NCBI RefSeq assembly: GCF_958979055.1
Contig: NC_084888.1
Location: forward strand, 34,095,804-34,159,803
Length of the DNA stretch: 64,000 bases
Direction of reading: 5' to 3'
Origin: Alnus glutinosa
Lineage: Eukaryota > Streptophyta > Magnoliopsida > Fagales > Betulaceae
Of the stretch, positions 23,036-34,384 are shown in pieces. The notes under the pieces were generated by a model. The model was not told where the DNA came from. It made no database searches and saw only the letters and a list, made by a program, of their open reading frames with translations. The first letter of the stretch is position 1, and each line of letters opens with the position of its first letter. Both the position numbers and the translations under genes were made by a program.

Positions 23036-25114
23036 TCATAAAAATTTACCAGGTTCATCATAGCTTTCCATAAAGTCCTGAAACACTTCCTCATAGATCA
23101 TTGGGCGATTCTTCAACCAGTCTTGTGTGCAAATCAAGGCCTCAACGGTAAGCGGAGACAATGAACTCCTAAAGGTATCCAATACACGTCCTCCGTTGCT
23201 AAAGGCAGACTCAGAGGCAACGGTGGAAATAGGGATGGCCAATACATCACGAGCTATGGCTGTGAGAGTAGGATATTTTGGTGTATTAACCTTCCACCAA
23301 TTTAAGATGTCAAAATCTATAATATTTGCTTCACACCCATCCAACAAATATTGATCCACATCCGACCTACATTCCAAGTCATTCTCTGCGACAAGGTGTT
23401 GGGAAAACATATTCCTATATTGTGTCTCTTTATCTCCATCACCACAAATAGGATTGACATCTACTCTTCTTGTATCTTCAACAATGTTAGATGACTCCCC
23501 TACTCCCCTCCCATGAAACTTATTGTATTGCTCAATTAAACGATTCAGGAGGTCTCTCACTTTTGCCTCTATTTGATCCGCCCACATAGGCCCATTACAT
23601 TTTTTCAACCAAAACACCAATGCCTTCATCTTGTTGCGTGGATCAAGAACAAAACCAACATACAACATTAAATTGATCATATCCATAGTCCCCCAATACT
23701 TTTCATATTTTTGTTTCATACTAAAACTCACAGAACTCAAGACCTCATCTTCACTGAGACAACCATCATTCAAAGTATTTTGAATAATACAAAGTTGCAA
23801 AAAATATGAATTGGAAGTGACATGAGTTGAACCAGAGAACTTCAATGTAGCTTCATAAAAAGTTTGCAAAAATGTCGCAAATGCCCTAGCATTTTCCCAA
23901 TCAATAGGTTGAGGAACAACAAAATGATTATGCTCATCCTCCCCCAATAGGTCAAAAGCTCTTTGGTACTTCTCAGCTGTGGTCAACATCAAATATGTAG
24001 AGTTCCATCTAGTTGGAACATCTAAACACACCATGTTTTTACATTTAATTTTTTCCCGCTCTATACACTCTTTAAACTTTGACATCCTCTCCGGTGAAGA
24101 CCTCACATATCTCACTGCGTTCCTTATATTAGTAACACAGTCACCTAAGTCTTTCAAGCCTTCATGCACAACAAGGTTTAAAATATGAGTGGCACAACGC
24201 ATGTGAAGAAAATCTCCTCCTAAAACAGTATGACTCTTGTTCTTCATCCTTTTTCTCATATACTCAATCCCCACATCATTGGCTGAGGCATTATCGACTG
24301 TAATAGTGAACACACTATCAATCCCCCACTGAGTCAATGCACTCTCTATCATTCTTCCAATAGTTTCACCCCTATGATTGGGAATTTGGTTAAACTTGAG
24401 AATTTTTTTATGAATCGTCCAATCAGAGTCTATGAAGCTAGCGGTAACACACATGTAGTTTATATTTTGCAGGGATGTCCATGTATCGGTAGTGATGCAT
24501 ACCCTTTTACCGCTCAAAAAAGTCCTCAACCTAAGCTTTTCTTCTTCATACAATTTCAAACAATCTTTTTGTAAAGTGATACGACATGGCACTTTGAACC
24601 TAGGTTCAATTCCATTTATCAATTCCCTAAACCCATCACTCTCCACATGCCTAAAAGGCAGCTCACTTTTGATGAAATACCGAACAATCAAATTTCTTAT
24701 ATTGTTTGAATCATACTTCATGAATCCAATTTGGTTACCACTACCACCTTCTACCGGTTTCTTGAATGACATTTGCAACATTGTTTGGTTTTTGGGTAGT
24801 CTTGAATCTTTTGATTTCTTAAGTGGAGAGTCTGGGCAATTATAGGTAAGGTGGTGCATCATGGCTGAAGTGGCATTCCTCTTATAATGACACCCTATTA
24901 ACCTATTGCAATAGTTGCACATAGCTTTAGGGTTTTCCTTATCGATCGGTTCCACTTTTTTAAAGTGACTCCACACAATGGATTGATTCACAGGTGGTTT
25001 TTTAGATTGTGACTGTTGGGAAGGTGTGGGGCTTTCAACATTTGCAGTGGAAGGTGTTTCAGAATTGTCATCTACCATAATAGGGGTGGTTGCATCACTC
25101 AAAGTGTCTGTCAT
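23036..25114 (-). CDS. hAT transposase with BED zinc finger, 692 aa
   Basis: A BED-type zinc finger lies at about residues 45-93, with Cys66, Cys69, His87/88 and Cys93. The catalytic RNase H-like fold shows CITTDTWTS (Asp210), TITVDNASAND (Asp274) and, near the C-terminus, VASESAFS (Glu635), which are the three acidic positions expected of hAT enzymes. CATHILNLVVHEGLKDL and DVPTRWNSTYLML are further hAT signatures. The C-terminal dimerisation domain spans about 590-670. The length is normal for the plant Ac-like or RICESLEEPER-like group and the frame has no break. It would bind the subterminal repeats and cut the element out in the nucleus. Confidence 0.93.
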   Translation of the reverse strand: MTDTLSDATTPIMVDDNSETPSTANVESPTPSQQSQSKKPPVNQSIVWSHFKKVEPIDKENPKAMCNYCNRLIGCHYKRNATSAMMHHLTYNCPDSPLKKSKDSRLPKNQTMLQMSFKKPVEGGSGNQIGFMKYDSNNIRNLIVRYFIKSELPFRHVESDGFRELINGIEPRFKVPCRITLQKDCLKLYEEEKLRLRTFLSGKRVCITTDTWTSLQNINYMCVTASFIDSDWTIHKKILKFNQIPNHRGETIGRMIESALTQWGIDSVFTITVDNASANDVGIEYMRKRMKNKSHTVLGGDFLHMRCATHILNLVVHEGLKDLGDCVTNIRNAVRYVRSSPERMSKFKECIEREKIKCKNMVCLDVPTRWNSTYLMLTTAEKYQRAFDLLGEDEHNHFVVPQPIDWENARAFATFLQTFYEATLKFSGSTHVTSNSYFLQLCIIQNTLNDGCLSEDEVLSSVSFSMKQKYEKYWGTMDMINLMLYVGFVLDPRNKMKALVFWLKKCNGPMWADQIEAKVRDLLNRLIEQYNKFHGRGVGESSNIVEDTRRVDVNPICGDGDKETQYRNMFSQHLVAENDLECRSDVDQYLLDGCEANIIDFDILNWWKVNTPKYPTLTAIARDVLAIPISTVASESAFSNGGRVLDTFRSSLSPLTVEALICTQDWLKNRPMIYEEVFQDFMESYDEPGKFL

Positions 25115-26431
25115 CTGTTATTAGATAAACAATAAAATTTATTTAATAACCAAAGGAAAGATGAATCACTCAATCACACCTAAAAAAAAGTAAATCTCAT
25201 CTCAAACTAATCATAGATTTAATAGCTAGCTGTAATTTGACATGAAAGATGAAAATAAAAATATATCCTCAAACTGTCTTCGGTAAACAAAGTACATAGA
25301 CTGAATGCCTTTTTTTTAGACCCTTTTTTCTTTTTTGCTAAACCATACTTGCTTTATAGTTAATAAAGGGATTGCACTTTAAAATTTGAGCAATCATTCC
25401 CCTAAACTACAGGATTAGTTCAATGTTTCCTACCGTCAATTTTTTTTTTTGAACCTTAATCGTACTTATTAATCGTACATATACAAATAAATATAGCAGA
25501 TGCCACAAAGATTCACATTCAGCATATGCAGATGAATGGCATCTGCTGATCCTGGATTCATAACAAATACATATACAATTCACCCAACAGAATACATATG
25601 CAAATAAATATAGAAGCCATCATTCTGCCACTAATACCTAAAAGCACCCCCAGCCAAGCAGCTAGTCAGTCAATTAAGTAAATAAGAAATGTCATTTTCC
25701 TTTAATCTCCCATTCTATAATCCACCAGAACACCCTTTTTATCAAATTCAAGGACTAACTAACTTAACTGAACACTCAAAGTAACCAATCTAATTCCTTT
25801 ATGACCTTATAAGACATGGTGACAAAGCACGACATTTTCATTCCTCTTTTTTTCTTTATTCCTTGGAGACCCGAGACCCTATAACTGTATTAATCTAATA
25901 GGATTAGTGATTGTGCTTTGAACCTTCTTTCGGAAAACTATAAATGAATTTATTTTCTGTTCATATTATGGAAAACCCACAGAAAGGATGAACACCGTCC
26001 CATTAAAGGCCATTGTCACAACAGAAAAATTTTGAACTGAAACTAAAATAAATCAAACAAAATAACAAATCAAACAAATAATCATAATAGAAACCCAAAA
26101 TAGTGAAAATACAGCCTATTAAGTCTAATGATAGAAGAAGAAATAAAGCTTACTATCAAAGTCGTAGAGAGGACGGAGAGTAGCGGATAGAGGTCGATGG
26201 TGGCGTTGGCGAGTGGCGGAGAGAGAGGCCGGCGAGTGGAGGAGAGAGGTCGGTGAGTGGCAGAGTGTTGCGAGAAGGGAGATTCGGAGAGATTGAGGGC
26301 TGAGGTAGGGAGGCGGCGCACGGCGCAGTGAGAGTAGGGAGTCGGGAGAGTCGGCCAGTCGGGACTTAGGGTTTGGTTAATGGCTTAATGCCACAGGCTG
26401 GCTGCCAGCCTATTAGACAGTTTAGACCGAA

Positions 26432-26482
26432 TTGAAACGGCGCCGTTTCGGTGTTAAACACCAAAACGGCGCCGTTTTATAT
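26432..26482. repeat. GC-rich palindrome near the hAT right end
   Basis: aaacggcgccgttt occurs twice, separated by cggtgttaaacaccaa, making one larger inverted repeat. It lies upstream of the transposase start side and may be part of the element's promoter or a transposase site. Confidence 0.6.
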
Positions 26483-26949
26483 ATAAATTTTTTTAAAAAA
26501 ATATATATATAATAAGAAAGCCGGTAACCGGTTTTTAGGCGGTTTTAACGGTTATCCGGTTAACGGTTAGCGGACGGTTAGCGGTTAGCGGACGGTTATT
26601 ACGGACGGTTATTTTCACCCCTATCTGCTGTAGCGTTCGGACCTTCATAGGACTCTGAATCTCTGAGCTGTGCGTCTGGACTCTGGCAACTAGGCGTCCA
26701 GACTGTCTCTAGGGAAAGCCAACTTTATGAGCTGTAAAATCTATAGAAATAAACCTTTCACCAGGATCTTTCCTTCTTAGTGATATATTGTGCAGATACT
26801 TGTTCTGATTAGTTCTTTCCATATTGGAAAATATATTTCGTAATATTCTTCTGGAAGTCCTCTAGAAATACAGTGTCCCTGTGTATGGAAATTCCTTGAT
26901 ATGAAAATGTTTTTGTCAAAACAGAATGAGCCATTTAAAATAAACCAGC

Positions 26950-27955
26950 AATTTTGTTTCTCAATTTGCATTATTATTTTTATCAAATTAATTTGCAGAA
27001 TACTTCTGTTTGGTATATCCTCAAGATAATCTCGAGTTTGGATCACTTTTTTTTTTTTTTTTCCCTAATTGATAGAAGGAAAAGGCTAGTAGGAAAGATC
27101 TTTTCCATTTTTGATCCGAATGGAAAAGAAGATAGGAGATCCTATGGGAATGCTTCTAAAAACAAGATTGAAAGTGGGCCATTTAGCTAAACAATGTGCA
27201 CAAAAATTTATACTATAAGACACTTCCGAACCATTCTAACTTTGAAAGTAAGATAAAACTAAACTAATTAGCTAATGGTGAAAAGACACCTGAACTAATT
27301 AGCTACCAGCTGTTGCTTTTCCTTTTGCTTTCTCTTTTTCTTTTACTTTAGGCATGGGTTATCATACAAAAAAACATAATAATGATCGACCTCTATCATC
27401 TTCTTTCAAACTTATAGATTTAGTTAGAATCAAATACGATAATGAATTCATTACACTTAAAAAACTACATATGAATCATTTCTTTTTTTAAAAAAATTAT
27501 ATTATCTTTTTTCTTTAAAAAAAAAAAACAATTATATTATCTTTCATTTATTATGCATCGTTTCAATGTTATAATTAATACGCACAACTTCGAGCATATA
27601 AATTATAATACATGGTGAAAATCTCATTTAACTCTGCAAGTTAATAACCATAATATCATGGCATCTACACAATTTTATGGGATCACTTTTATTAGCGCTT
27701 CTTTTTCTCTTCTTTTCCTTATTGTGCATCTTCTACTTTTCTTTCTTAGCGCAGAAGTTATCATATGTCATAGACTCATATAGTTTACTTTTTCTTTTTC
27801 TTTTTTTCTTTTCTTTTCTGTTTTTGTCATTATGATCCATTACAATAGATAACACAGGTAGTGCATCTTTTATCTTTAGAAAAGAAAGTAAAGAGAAAGA
27901 TGTAAATATGTGCCACGCCAAATAAGATATTATTATTATTATTATTATTTGAACA
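26950..27955. repeat. duplicated spacer, upstream part of unit B'
   Basis: About 26950-27045 continues the C-type 3' flank (also near 63220-63300). About 27270-27720 matches 12841-13330, and 27829-27885 matches 1277-1330. It is therefore the distal part of the B-type upstream spacer; its continuation is found only at 40760. Simple A and T runs are common. No gene. Confidence 0.6.
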
Positions 27956-27959
27956 GATA

Positions 27960-28728
27960 CTTCAATCTTATACTCACAGGAAAAATGATCTCAAACAAAT
28001 TAGGATTTATGGATAAATTCCTTAGTTACAATATGAGCAATACTCCGCGCCTTTCCAGAATGATGCTCTCAATGAAATAACCAATTTTGGATAGACATGG
28101 GGTTGTGATTTTATCTACTTTATAATTGCATGTGCATCACCTTCGAAAAGCACATCAAAAAGCTAACTTCTTTGCTAAATTGCACCACATACAACGCCGC
28201 CATAGTCTCTACGATTTGTGGTTCCACCCGTAGATTTTTGTAAAGGCACCATGCTCCCAACACAGCTCCATAGCAATCCCAAGCTATTAAACCCACCCTG
28301 ATACGACCGTCCTTCACGTTGAGGGAAGCATCCCAATTAATTTTCACGAAACCAATGGAGGGGGGCTACCAAAAAGATTGCACAGGGAGTTGGACACAGA
28401 GACGGAGGGAGGGGGGGGGGGGGGGGGGGTTTGGCAGGGGCCATGCCTCCCCCCCCCCTCCCCCCCCCCCAAATTTCCTTAAAAAAAAAAATTATAAGGT
28501 TAAAAAAAAATCTCAAAAAAAAAAAAATATAAGCTAAAAAATTAAAAATTTAGCCTATTGGCCCCTGTCAATAATTTTTTTTTTGCCACTGGCCTCTGCC
28601 CATAAGGATTTTTGGCTCCGTCCTTGGTTGGAAAATGGGTTCCGAAGTGACTGGAGCTTATTTAACTAGATTACTGGTCCGAAACTCCTCCAGGGAGGAT
28701 ACTGCCGAGCAGTATAGTACCTCATTGG
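27960..28728 (-). mobile_element. LINE fragment, RNase H part
   Basis: Read on the minus strand, PPSIGFVKINWDASLNVKDG followed by IRVGLIAWDCYGAVLGAW is the start of the RNase H-like domain found at the C-end of plant LINE polyproteins. The reading continues in another frame (FDVLFEGDAHAI), so it is frameshifted near 28150. The fragment is interrupted by a small hAT element (28397-28626) and ends at the LARD insertion; the LINE continues at 36408. Confidence 0.75.
28397..28626. mobile_element. 230-bp non-autonomous hAT element inside the LINE
   Basis: Ends cagagacggag and ctccgtccttg are inverted repeats. Flanking 8-bp copies gttggaca (28389-28396) and gttggaaa (28627-28634) match 7 of 8. The interior holds a 19-base G-run (28411-28429) facing C-runs at about 28450-28470, a large G:C hairpin. 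Same family as 17182-17885. Confidence 0.7.
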
Positions 28729-29235
28729 TGTTAGGGAAATTATCAGCCCCTAGGTAAATGGGCCTATTCCCGAACCAAGGCCCAGTTGATATTGTTGGCC
28801 CAACTTGACCCGCTCAGTCACTAAGGCTTAACAGAGTCTTATAACACCTTGAAGGCTATGTTTGGAACACATGGAATAAATACATTATCCCATGAGGAGT
28901 AAGTGTCCCACTCTCCCACTCTCCCACTCAACCTCTATCTCATCCCACTAAGGGTCCCACTCAGCCATGACATGAAGGTGGAACAATGCGGTTGAGAATT
29001 ATGTGCTTATAAATAGGCTGCTACCCCAGGTACAAAAGACACTCTGAATATGTGCTGAAAATATACTAAACTCTCGACTCTCAATACTCTCCAAAATGAC
29101 CCACTGACTTAGGCATCGGAGAGGGGATGTCGGGAGACCCCCCCTCTAACGCATCTGTTTGCTCTTCCTTGCAGATTACGAAGAACACTGTGAATCAAAG
29201 ATCCACACGTCACTAGACTGAAAACTGTTCTAATA
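28729..29235 (+). repeat. 5' LTR of the LARD
   Basis: 507 bp, starts tgttagggaaattatcag and has ttataaataggctgc as a TATA region near 29010. It is a direct repeat of 35901-36407. Confidence 0.88.
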
Positions 29236-29293
29236 GTTTGGCCCCGTCTGTGGGAAACGACAAATCGTTTCTTGCGAAAACAATAAATTCAGA

Positions 29294-31975
29294 ATGGTGA
29301 CTTGCGATCAGATCACGCCCTTCGTCAACAGAGGCAGATTTGCGCCGATTGGGGTTTGCATGCAACAGATCTGAAATCAAACACAACAGCAGATCTATAA
29401 TCATCAATAGCCCATGCATGTTGGAGGACACCGAATCTATGCTCAGCAATACCAGATCTGCGTTCAATTAATCGATTAAATTCACAAACAGATCGTCGAT
29501 CTGCGCTCCATTGTGCTAAAAAATTCCCACGTGTCTCCACACACGTTAAAGAGCCCGTAGCTTGGGGAATCCCAGCTAATGCGGTGAGCCAGTAGTGAGA
29601 GATCCCGCCTCTGGTGCTGCCACGGTCCCACTGTACCTCCTGGGTGAGCTCGAGGAGGTACTCTTTTAATTGGGGTTACCGGTCGCTCCGTGGTGGACAG
29701 ATCCACGTCGGGTTTACCCGCTCTGACACCGGACCCGGCTATCCCAAAAACTTCGGCAACGGCCGACCTGAGGGCCGACTGAGACGACGATGTTCCGGGC
29801 GACATTTCCGGAGAAGCCAAAGGCGATCCAATAGGCTTCTTTGCAACTTTGATGCAGACACCTTGGTCTCGTAAATCCGAGCCGAGGCTTAAAAAAAAAT
29901 TGAGCTAGCAACGCGTAAACCAATTCGCAGATCAGGTCCAGGTACGTGGGAATTAGACTTCCCTCAGCTATCGAATCGTGCCTCCAGACTGCCATAGCAA
30001 TGGCAAAACGGACATCTCCTCTTCATCCTCCGACCATTCATGTTTCAGAGTGTCTGTAAAGTGTGAAAAATCGTTAACACAGTTGGTGGAGACCAACGCA
30101 CCTGTGGCACCATGCACTCTTCTCGGTGCGCACGTGAAGATGTGTCTTGTGCAGCCTTTCTAGAAGGCCCCAGCTTCAGGCCCGAGCCACTCAATTTTGT
30201 CCACCGAGTCCAATACATGCCACAACATGCTTTCACAAAGCTGGCATTACAAACAAAAGGCCCACCAGTACATTTGCTCACATGATCTCCACAATTTATG
30301 GCAGAAGCAACTCTTGCTATCTCCAATACAGCCTCAAAGCATATATAGGCCTCTTGCAAAAGGCTTAGCAAGAGTCGATAGATCTGGGAATACACAGATG
30401 TAGTTGCTGGTGAAAAATAAAAAAGACCATCTTCATCGAATTCACAGATAAGTCCACGGTCCTCTGTTTTTATTAATTCCGTTTTGATAAAATTGTGGAA
30501 ATTAGAAATTTATGACGTGGATAAATATCTGTCCCATGGAAAGCGGACAAAGATCAAATTTTGCTGGCTTGAATATGATTATGTGAAAACATGATCCTGT
30601 GCGCATAAACTCTTAAAAGTTCGTACTCCATGTTATGATAAAATAATAATAATATCTAAAAGATATGAGGCCAATCAACCCACCAACTCTGTTGAAGATA
30701 TAATTCCGTACATAGAATACGTACAAAACCCACCAACTCTATTGCTCTAAAGCCCAAGTTTTCATAAGCATATATATGAAAAAGAAAGGTGTGGTATTTG
30801 TGCTTTTCTTTTATGTCCAATGCTTCTGACTCAGGAAATAACTTGGAAGAGTGTTAATGGTCTTTCCACGCCAATACAAAACTCGATCCTCGACAGCATA
30901 AAGAAACAAGCTGTGGAAGAAGTTCCAAAGAGAGGCCAAAGGGAGAAACTCCACACGCTGCAGAATGCGGAGAAAAAGGAAAGCTCAGATGCATTTATTT
31001 TCGTTCGAAGAATTCGACGTTTGTGATGGACCCTACCATCAAATTAAACCCAGAGCTTCTCAACACAATCGTCCTTGCCGGTCGAACCAAAGGTTTCCTC
31101 TCACAGGTTGCCTTTACCAGCCTTTCCGAGAAGCCAAATTCTATTGGGAGTTAGTTTCTGCGGCTTCATGCATGCACGACACCGCCTCACGTTCTTCCAC
31201 GAAGAATTAGATGAAGCTGAGTGCGAGATAAGTTTATCATCTTCATTTGTCAGCTCAACATTTAGAATATACTTATCCTGTCATTAGTTTTAAGAGAAAG
31301 CACCGGTAGAAAACAGACACTCTACGTGTCTGATTCTCTTTTCTTGTTAGTTGAAGTGCCAACGCCAAAAAGAAAAAAATGAAGACAAAACCGAGCCGGA
31401 GACGTCCATAGTTCTGATCCTCAATTTCTAGCTGGAGGTGATCGTCGGTGGGAAACTGAGCCAGAGACGTCAACAACCTGCTTGCAGCCGCCAGGCCTGG
31501 GACATATCTAATTCTCCACGGTCCCACCTTTATCCAAAACAACCGAGAATCCTTGAGGCCACGACAGTGGGGCGTGATACACAGAAGATAAAAACAAAAG
31601 GTGGCTGAGGAGTCCGGATCATCATTCTTGCTGCTCGGGTCACCCCCCTTTTGTGCTGCTAATGCAGGGTGTTGATCTTTTTCAAAGTACTGGCCATAAT
31701 CATCGAATGCACAGGTTCTTTTTGAAGCTTCAAATGTTCTCCAAAGAACCAAAACGCATGCAATTCAATATTGCAACTCAGGGTGCCTCATTCGGTGCTT
31801 CGCATAATATGATCCACAACTCAATTCTAGTCATCTAAAACAAATGGTGTTCAAGTCTACTTGAACCCAAGCCAAAAGATTAGAAGTCGGTCTATCTACG
31901 GCAGGCACAAGAACTGATCATCACCCCAGCCATCAAGATTAAAAAAGTCTAAAGCTGCTCATCTCGCTGTGATCC

Positions 31976-32007
<32 letters not shown>

Positions 32008-32400
32008 CTGAAGAAATGGAGTTTGCCATCTTTCACTGGTATTTGACCATAGGGACAAGTTTGGATGCACTCAAGGACGGTTTGGTGCTTATCTGCTTTA
32101 TCCCTCTTCAAGAAAACCATGGAAATTCCCGAGACTAGTGAATCACCGATCAAAAGGCGTCAATGGTGTTTACGGATGGGTTTTGACATGGGTCGGTGAG
32201 ATCGTAATCATCTTGAGAAGGACACGCTCATCTTAACCAGAATCCCTTCCTACACAATTTTCCGAGCTCCAATGACCCGCTTGGTGTGTGCCCGGCGATG
32301 GAAGTCTAAAGCAGAGTGTGAAGCATGGACCATGCAGAGATGGCCCCCGTTCGTTACAGTGTAAAGCCCATATATGATGATTTCAAACAGGCAGCAAGGA
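29294..32400. other. LARD interior, left half, unassigned
   Basis: There is no retroviral domain. Several overlapping short frames occur on both strands, for example a 112-codon minus frame at 29482-29820 starting MASPEMSPGTSSSQ and a 159-codon minus frame at 31273-31752. Some stretches (29560-30400, 30830-31270) have the base composition of coding DNA and may be captured host sequence, but I recognise none of them. An A-run lies at 31977-32003. Confidence 0.3.
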
Positions 32401-32429
32401 CCTGCAGCGTGTCAATAAAATGGGGTTTT

Positions 32430-33035
32430 CCCGAGCTGAGGGTTCAATTTTCCCGAGGGTCAAATTTTCCAGAGATGAGAGTAAAATTCCGAGCCAAAGA
32501 TCCCGAGGAGAAACTTTGAGCGGATAAAAGATCCGAGGGTCCAATTTTCCCGAAGAGACCTATCCTTCCAAGATCAATTTCTGGAGCAGGTTCCGACACA
32601 CCTCACTGAAGATAAAATCCGAGCCAAGGATAAATCCAACTGAGGTTCCAATTTTCCCGAGGGTGAAATCCGATCCAAGGATCCAATCCGAACCAAGGAT
32701 CATTCCAAGCCAAGGATAAATTCCGAACCAAGAGTAAAATCCGAGCCTAGGATAAACTCTGAGGCGAGGATAAAATCCGAGCCAAGGATAAATTCGGCCG
32801 AGACTCCAATCCGACCGAGGGTCCAATTTTCCCGAGGTTGAAATCCGAGCCGAGGATCCAATCCAACCCAAGGGTAAAATCCTAGCCAAGGATAAACTCC
32901 GAGGCGAGGATAAAATCCAAGCCAAGGATAAAATCGGCCGAGGCTCCAATTTTCCCGAGGAAAAAAATCCGAGTCGAAGATAAATTCAGAGCTGTGGAAA
33001 CATTTTGAGCCAAGGAAGCAATCCGATCGAGGCTC
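32430..33035. repeat. LARD tandem repeat block 1
   Basis: Degenerate units of about 20-35 bp are built on ccgagccaaggataaa with variants ending ttttcccgagg. Because the units are rich in open codons, long chance frames appear on the minus strand (32560-33050). Confidence 0.7.
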
Positions 33036-33689
33036 AATGCACAACTTCATCAGAATATTGAGATAAGTTCACTCTTTGCATTTTTATTTATGCTAGCCTA
33101 CTCATAAATTTTTAGATAGTCAAATATATCTCATGCATTGAACGGTAAAGTTTAAAATGAACTTCTCACCGCAACATATAAAATGATTACACTTCAAGTC
33201 TAAAAATTGGGGGGTACTAACAAACTTTTCCTCCAGTAGTACAAAACAAATATCCTAAACTTTCATACTTAGCTAAAAAAGAGCTAAGCATAAAAGTTGG
33301 GGGGTACCAACCCGGTGAAAAAGGCAACTGAATATGAAGACTATATTAAGTCGCATGATTGAATCTTAGTGCAATTTTGCATACTTTGCATTAATAAATT
33401 GTTAATTGCTAGATTCTGCTGCATATATGCATACCTATGTGCCTTTTAGACACAGGCAAGGCTAATATTTCATACCAGAGGTCTCTATCTAGCGAGATCG
33501 GAAAATTCTGAAAAAATACCCATGCTTTGTCAAGCTTCTCCTACGCAGGTCTTCCTTGGCTACAGAAGTCAAGAGCTCGTCAAGAGGGCCCGTCGAGAGA
33601 ATTTTGATGGCAACCAACTAAAGAATATTTTTTGGAAGACAGGTGGCTTCCAGAAGACCCTGTGTTGCATACTAAAACGCAAAAAGCCA

Positions 33690-34050
33690 TCACAACATAC
33701 TTATATAACTCGAATCACGTTGAGGGGATTCGAGCCGAGACTTGAATCACATTGAGGGGATTCAAGTCAGAGAAACTTATATAACTCGAATCACGTTGAG
33801 GGGATTCGAGCCAGCCGAGACTTGAATCACGTTGAGGGGATTCAAGTCGGAGAAACTTATATAACTCGAATCACGTTGAAGGGATTCGAGCCGAGACTTG
33901 AATCACGTTGAGGGGATTCAAGTCAAAGAAACTTATATAACTCGAATCACGTTGAGGGGATTCGAGCCAGCCAAGACTTGAATCACGTTGAGGGGATTCA
34001 AGTCGGAGAAACTTATATAACTCGAATCACGTTGAGGGGATTCGAGCACT
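33690..34050. repeat. LARD tandem repeat block 2, about 82-bp period
   Basis: About 4.5 units start acttatataactcgaatcac. Each unit holds a forward half ending attcgagcc and a near-copy ending attcaagtc, so there is a repeat inside the repeat. One form carries an extra agcc. Confidence 0.8.
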
Positions 34051-34384
34051 ACAACCTCATCCTGCCTCGAGATTACTCGGCACGATTTGAGCACAAAAAG
34101 GCCTCGGCACAAGCTGAGCCCCCATAAGCCTCGGGCCACCATAAGCCCCGAGCCGCTGTAAGCCTCAAACCACTAAAGCCTCGAAACCAGTCCGAGCATC
34201 CAAAGCCTCAGCCAAGGCTCCAAACATCATCAAACGCTAACAACCACAGTTGCTTGGAAATCAGCCTATCAACTCAGGTATGCAAACTAATCATTATTCG
34301 ATACATATATACATTTGTTCTAATAGATTTCAGGGATCCTGCTTCGGCAAAAGTCATCAAACCAAACCAAACAGGGAGACAACC

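Larger units (their letters stand above)
21921..26623. mobile_element. complete hAT transposon, 4.7 kb
   Basis: Terminal inverted repeats tagggctgaaaa (left) and tttcacccccta-type (right, cacccctA on the + strand) are flanked by a perfect 8-bp duplication tctgctgt (21913-21920 and 26624-26631). Subterminal regions carry many cggttag/ctaaccg words in both orientations (21940-21990, 26520-26610), which are likely transposase-binding repeats. Inside is one long intact transposase frame on the minus strand, plus an 89-bp tandem repeat. Perfect target duplication and an open transposase frame indicate a young, potentially autonomous copy. Confidence 0.92.
21160..26945 (-). mobile_element. LTR remnant split by a hAT transposon
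   Basis: The sequences at about 21160-21920 and 26632-26945 share a style (repeated gtccggac and gtctggac words). They become continuous when the hAT element and one target copy are removed, giving an LTR-like block of about 1.1 kb. A TATA-like tatttaaagagg on the minus strand lies near 21635. Outside it, spacer matching the 3' flank of copy C resumes at about 26950. No internal region is seen, so it is probably a solo LTR. Confidence 0.45.

Noticed and set aside
28120-28347. A host RNase H-like gene
   Set aside because: Its sequence and its continuation at 36408-37370 show it is the C-terminal part of a LINE.
32560-33050. Long reverse-strand repeat proteins (129 and 116 codons)
   Set aside because: Two frames of the same tandem repeat stay open because the unit lacks stops; there is no conserved start or domain.
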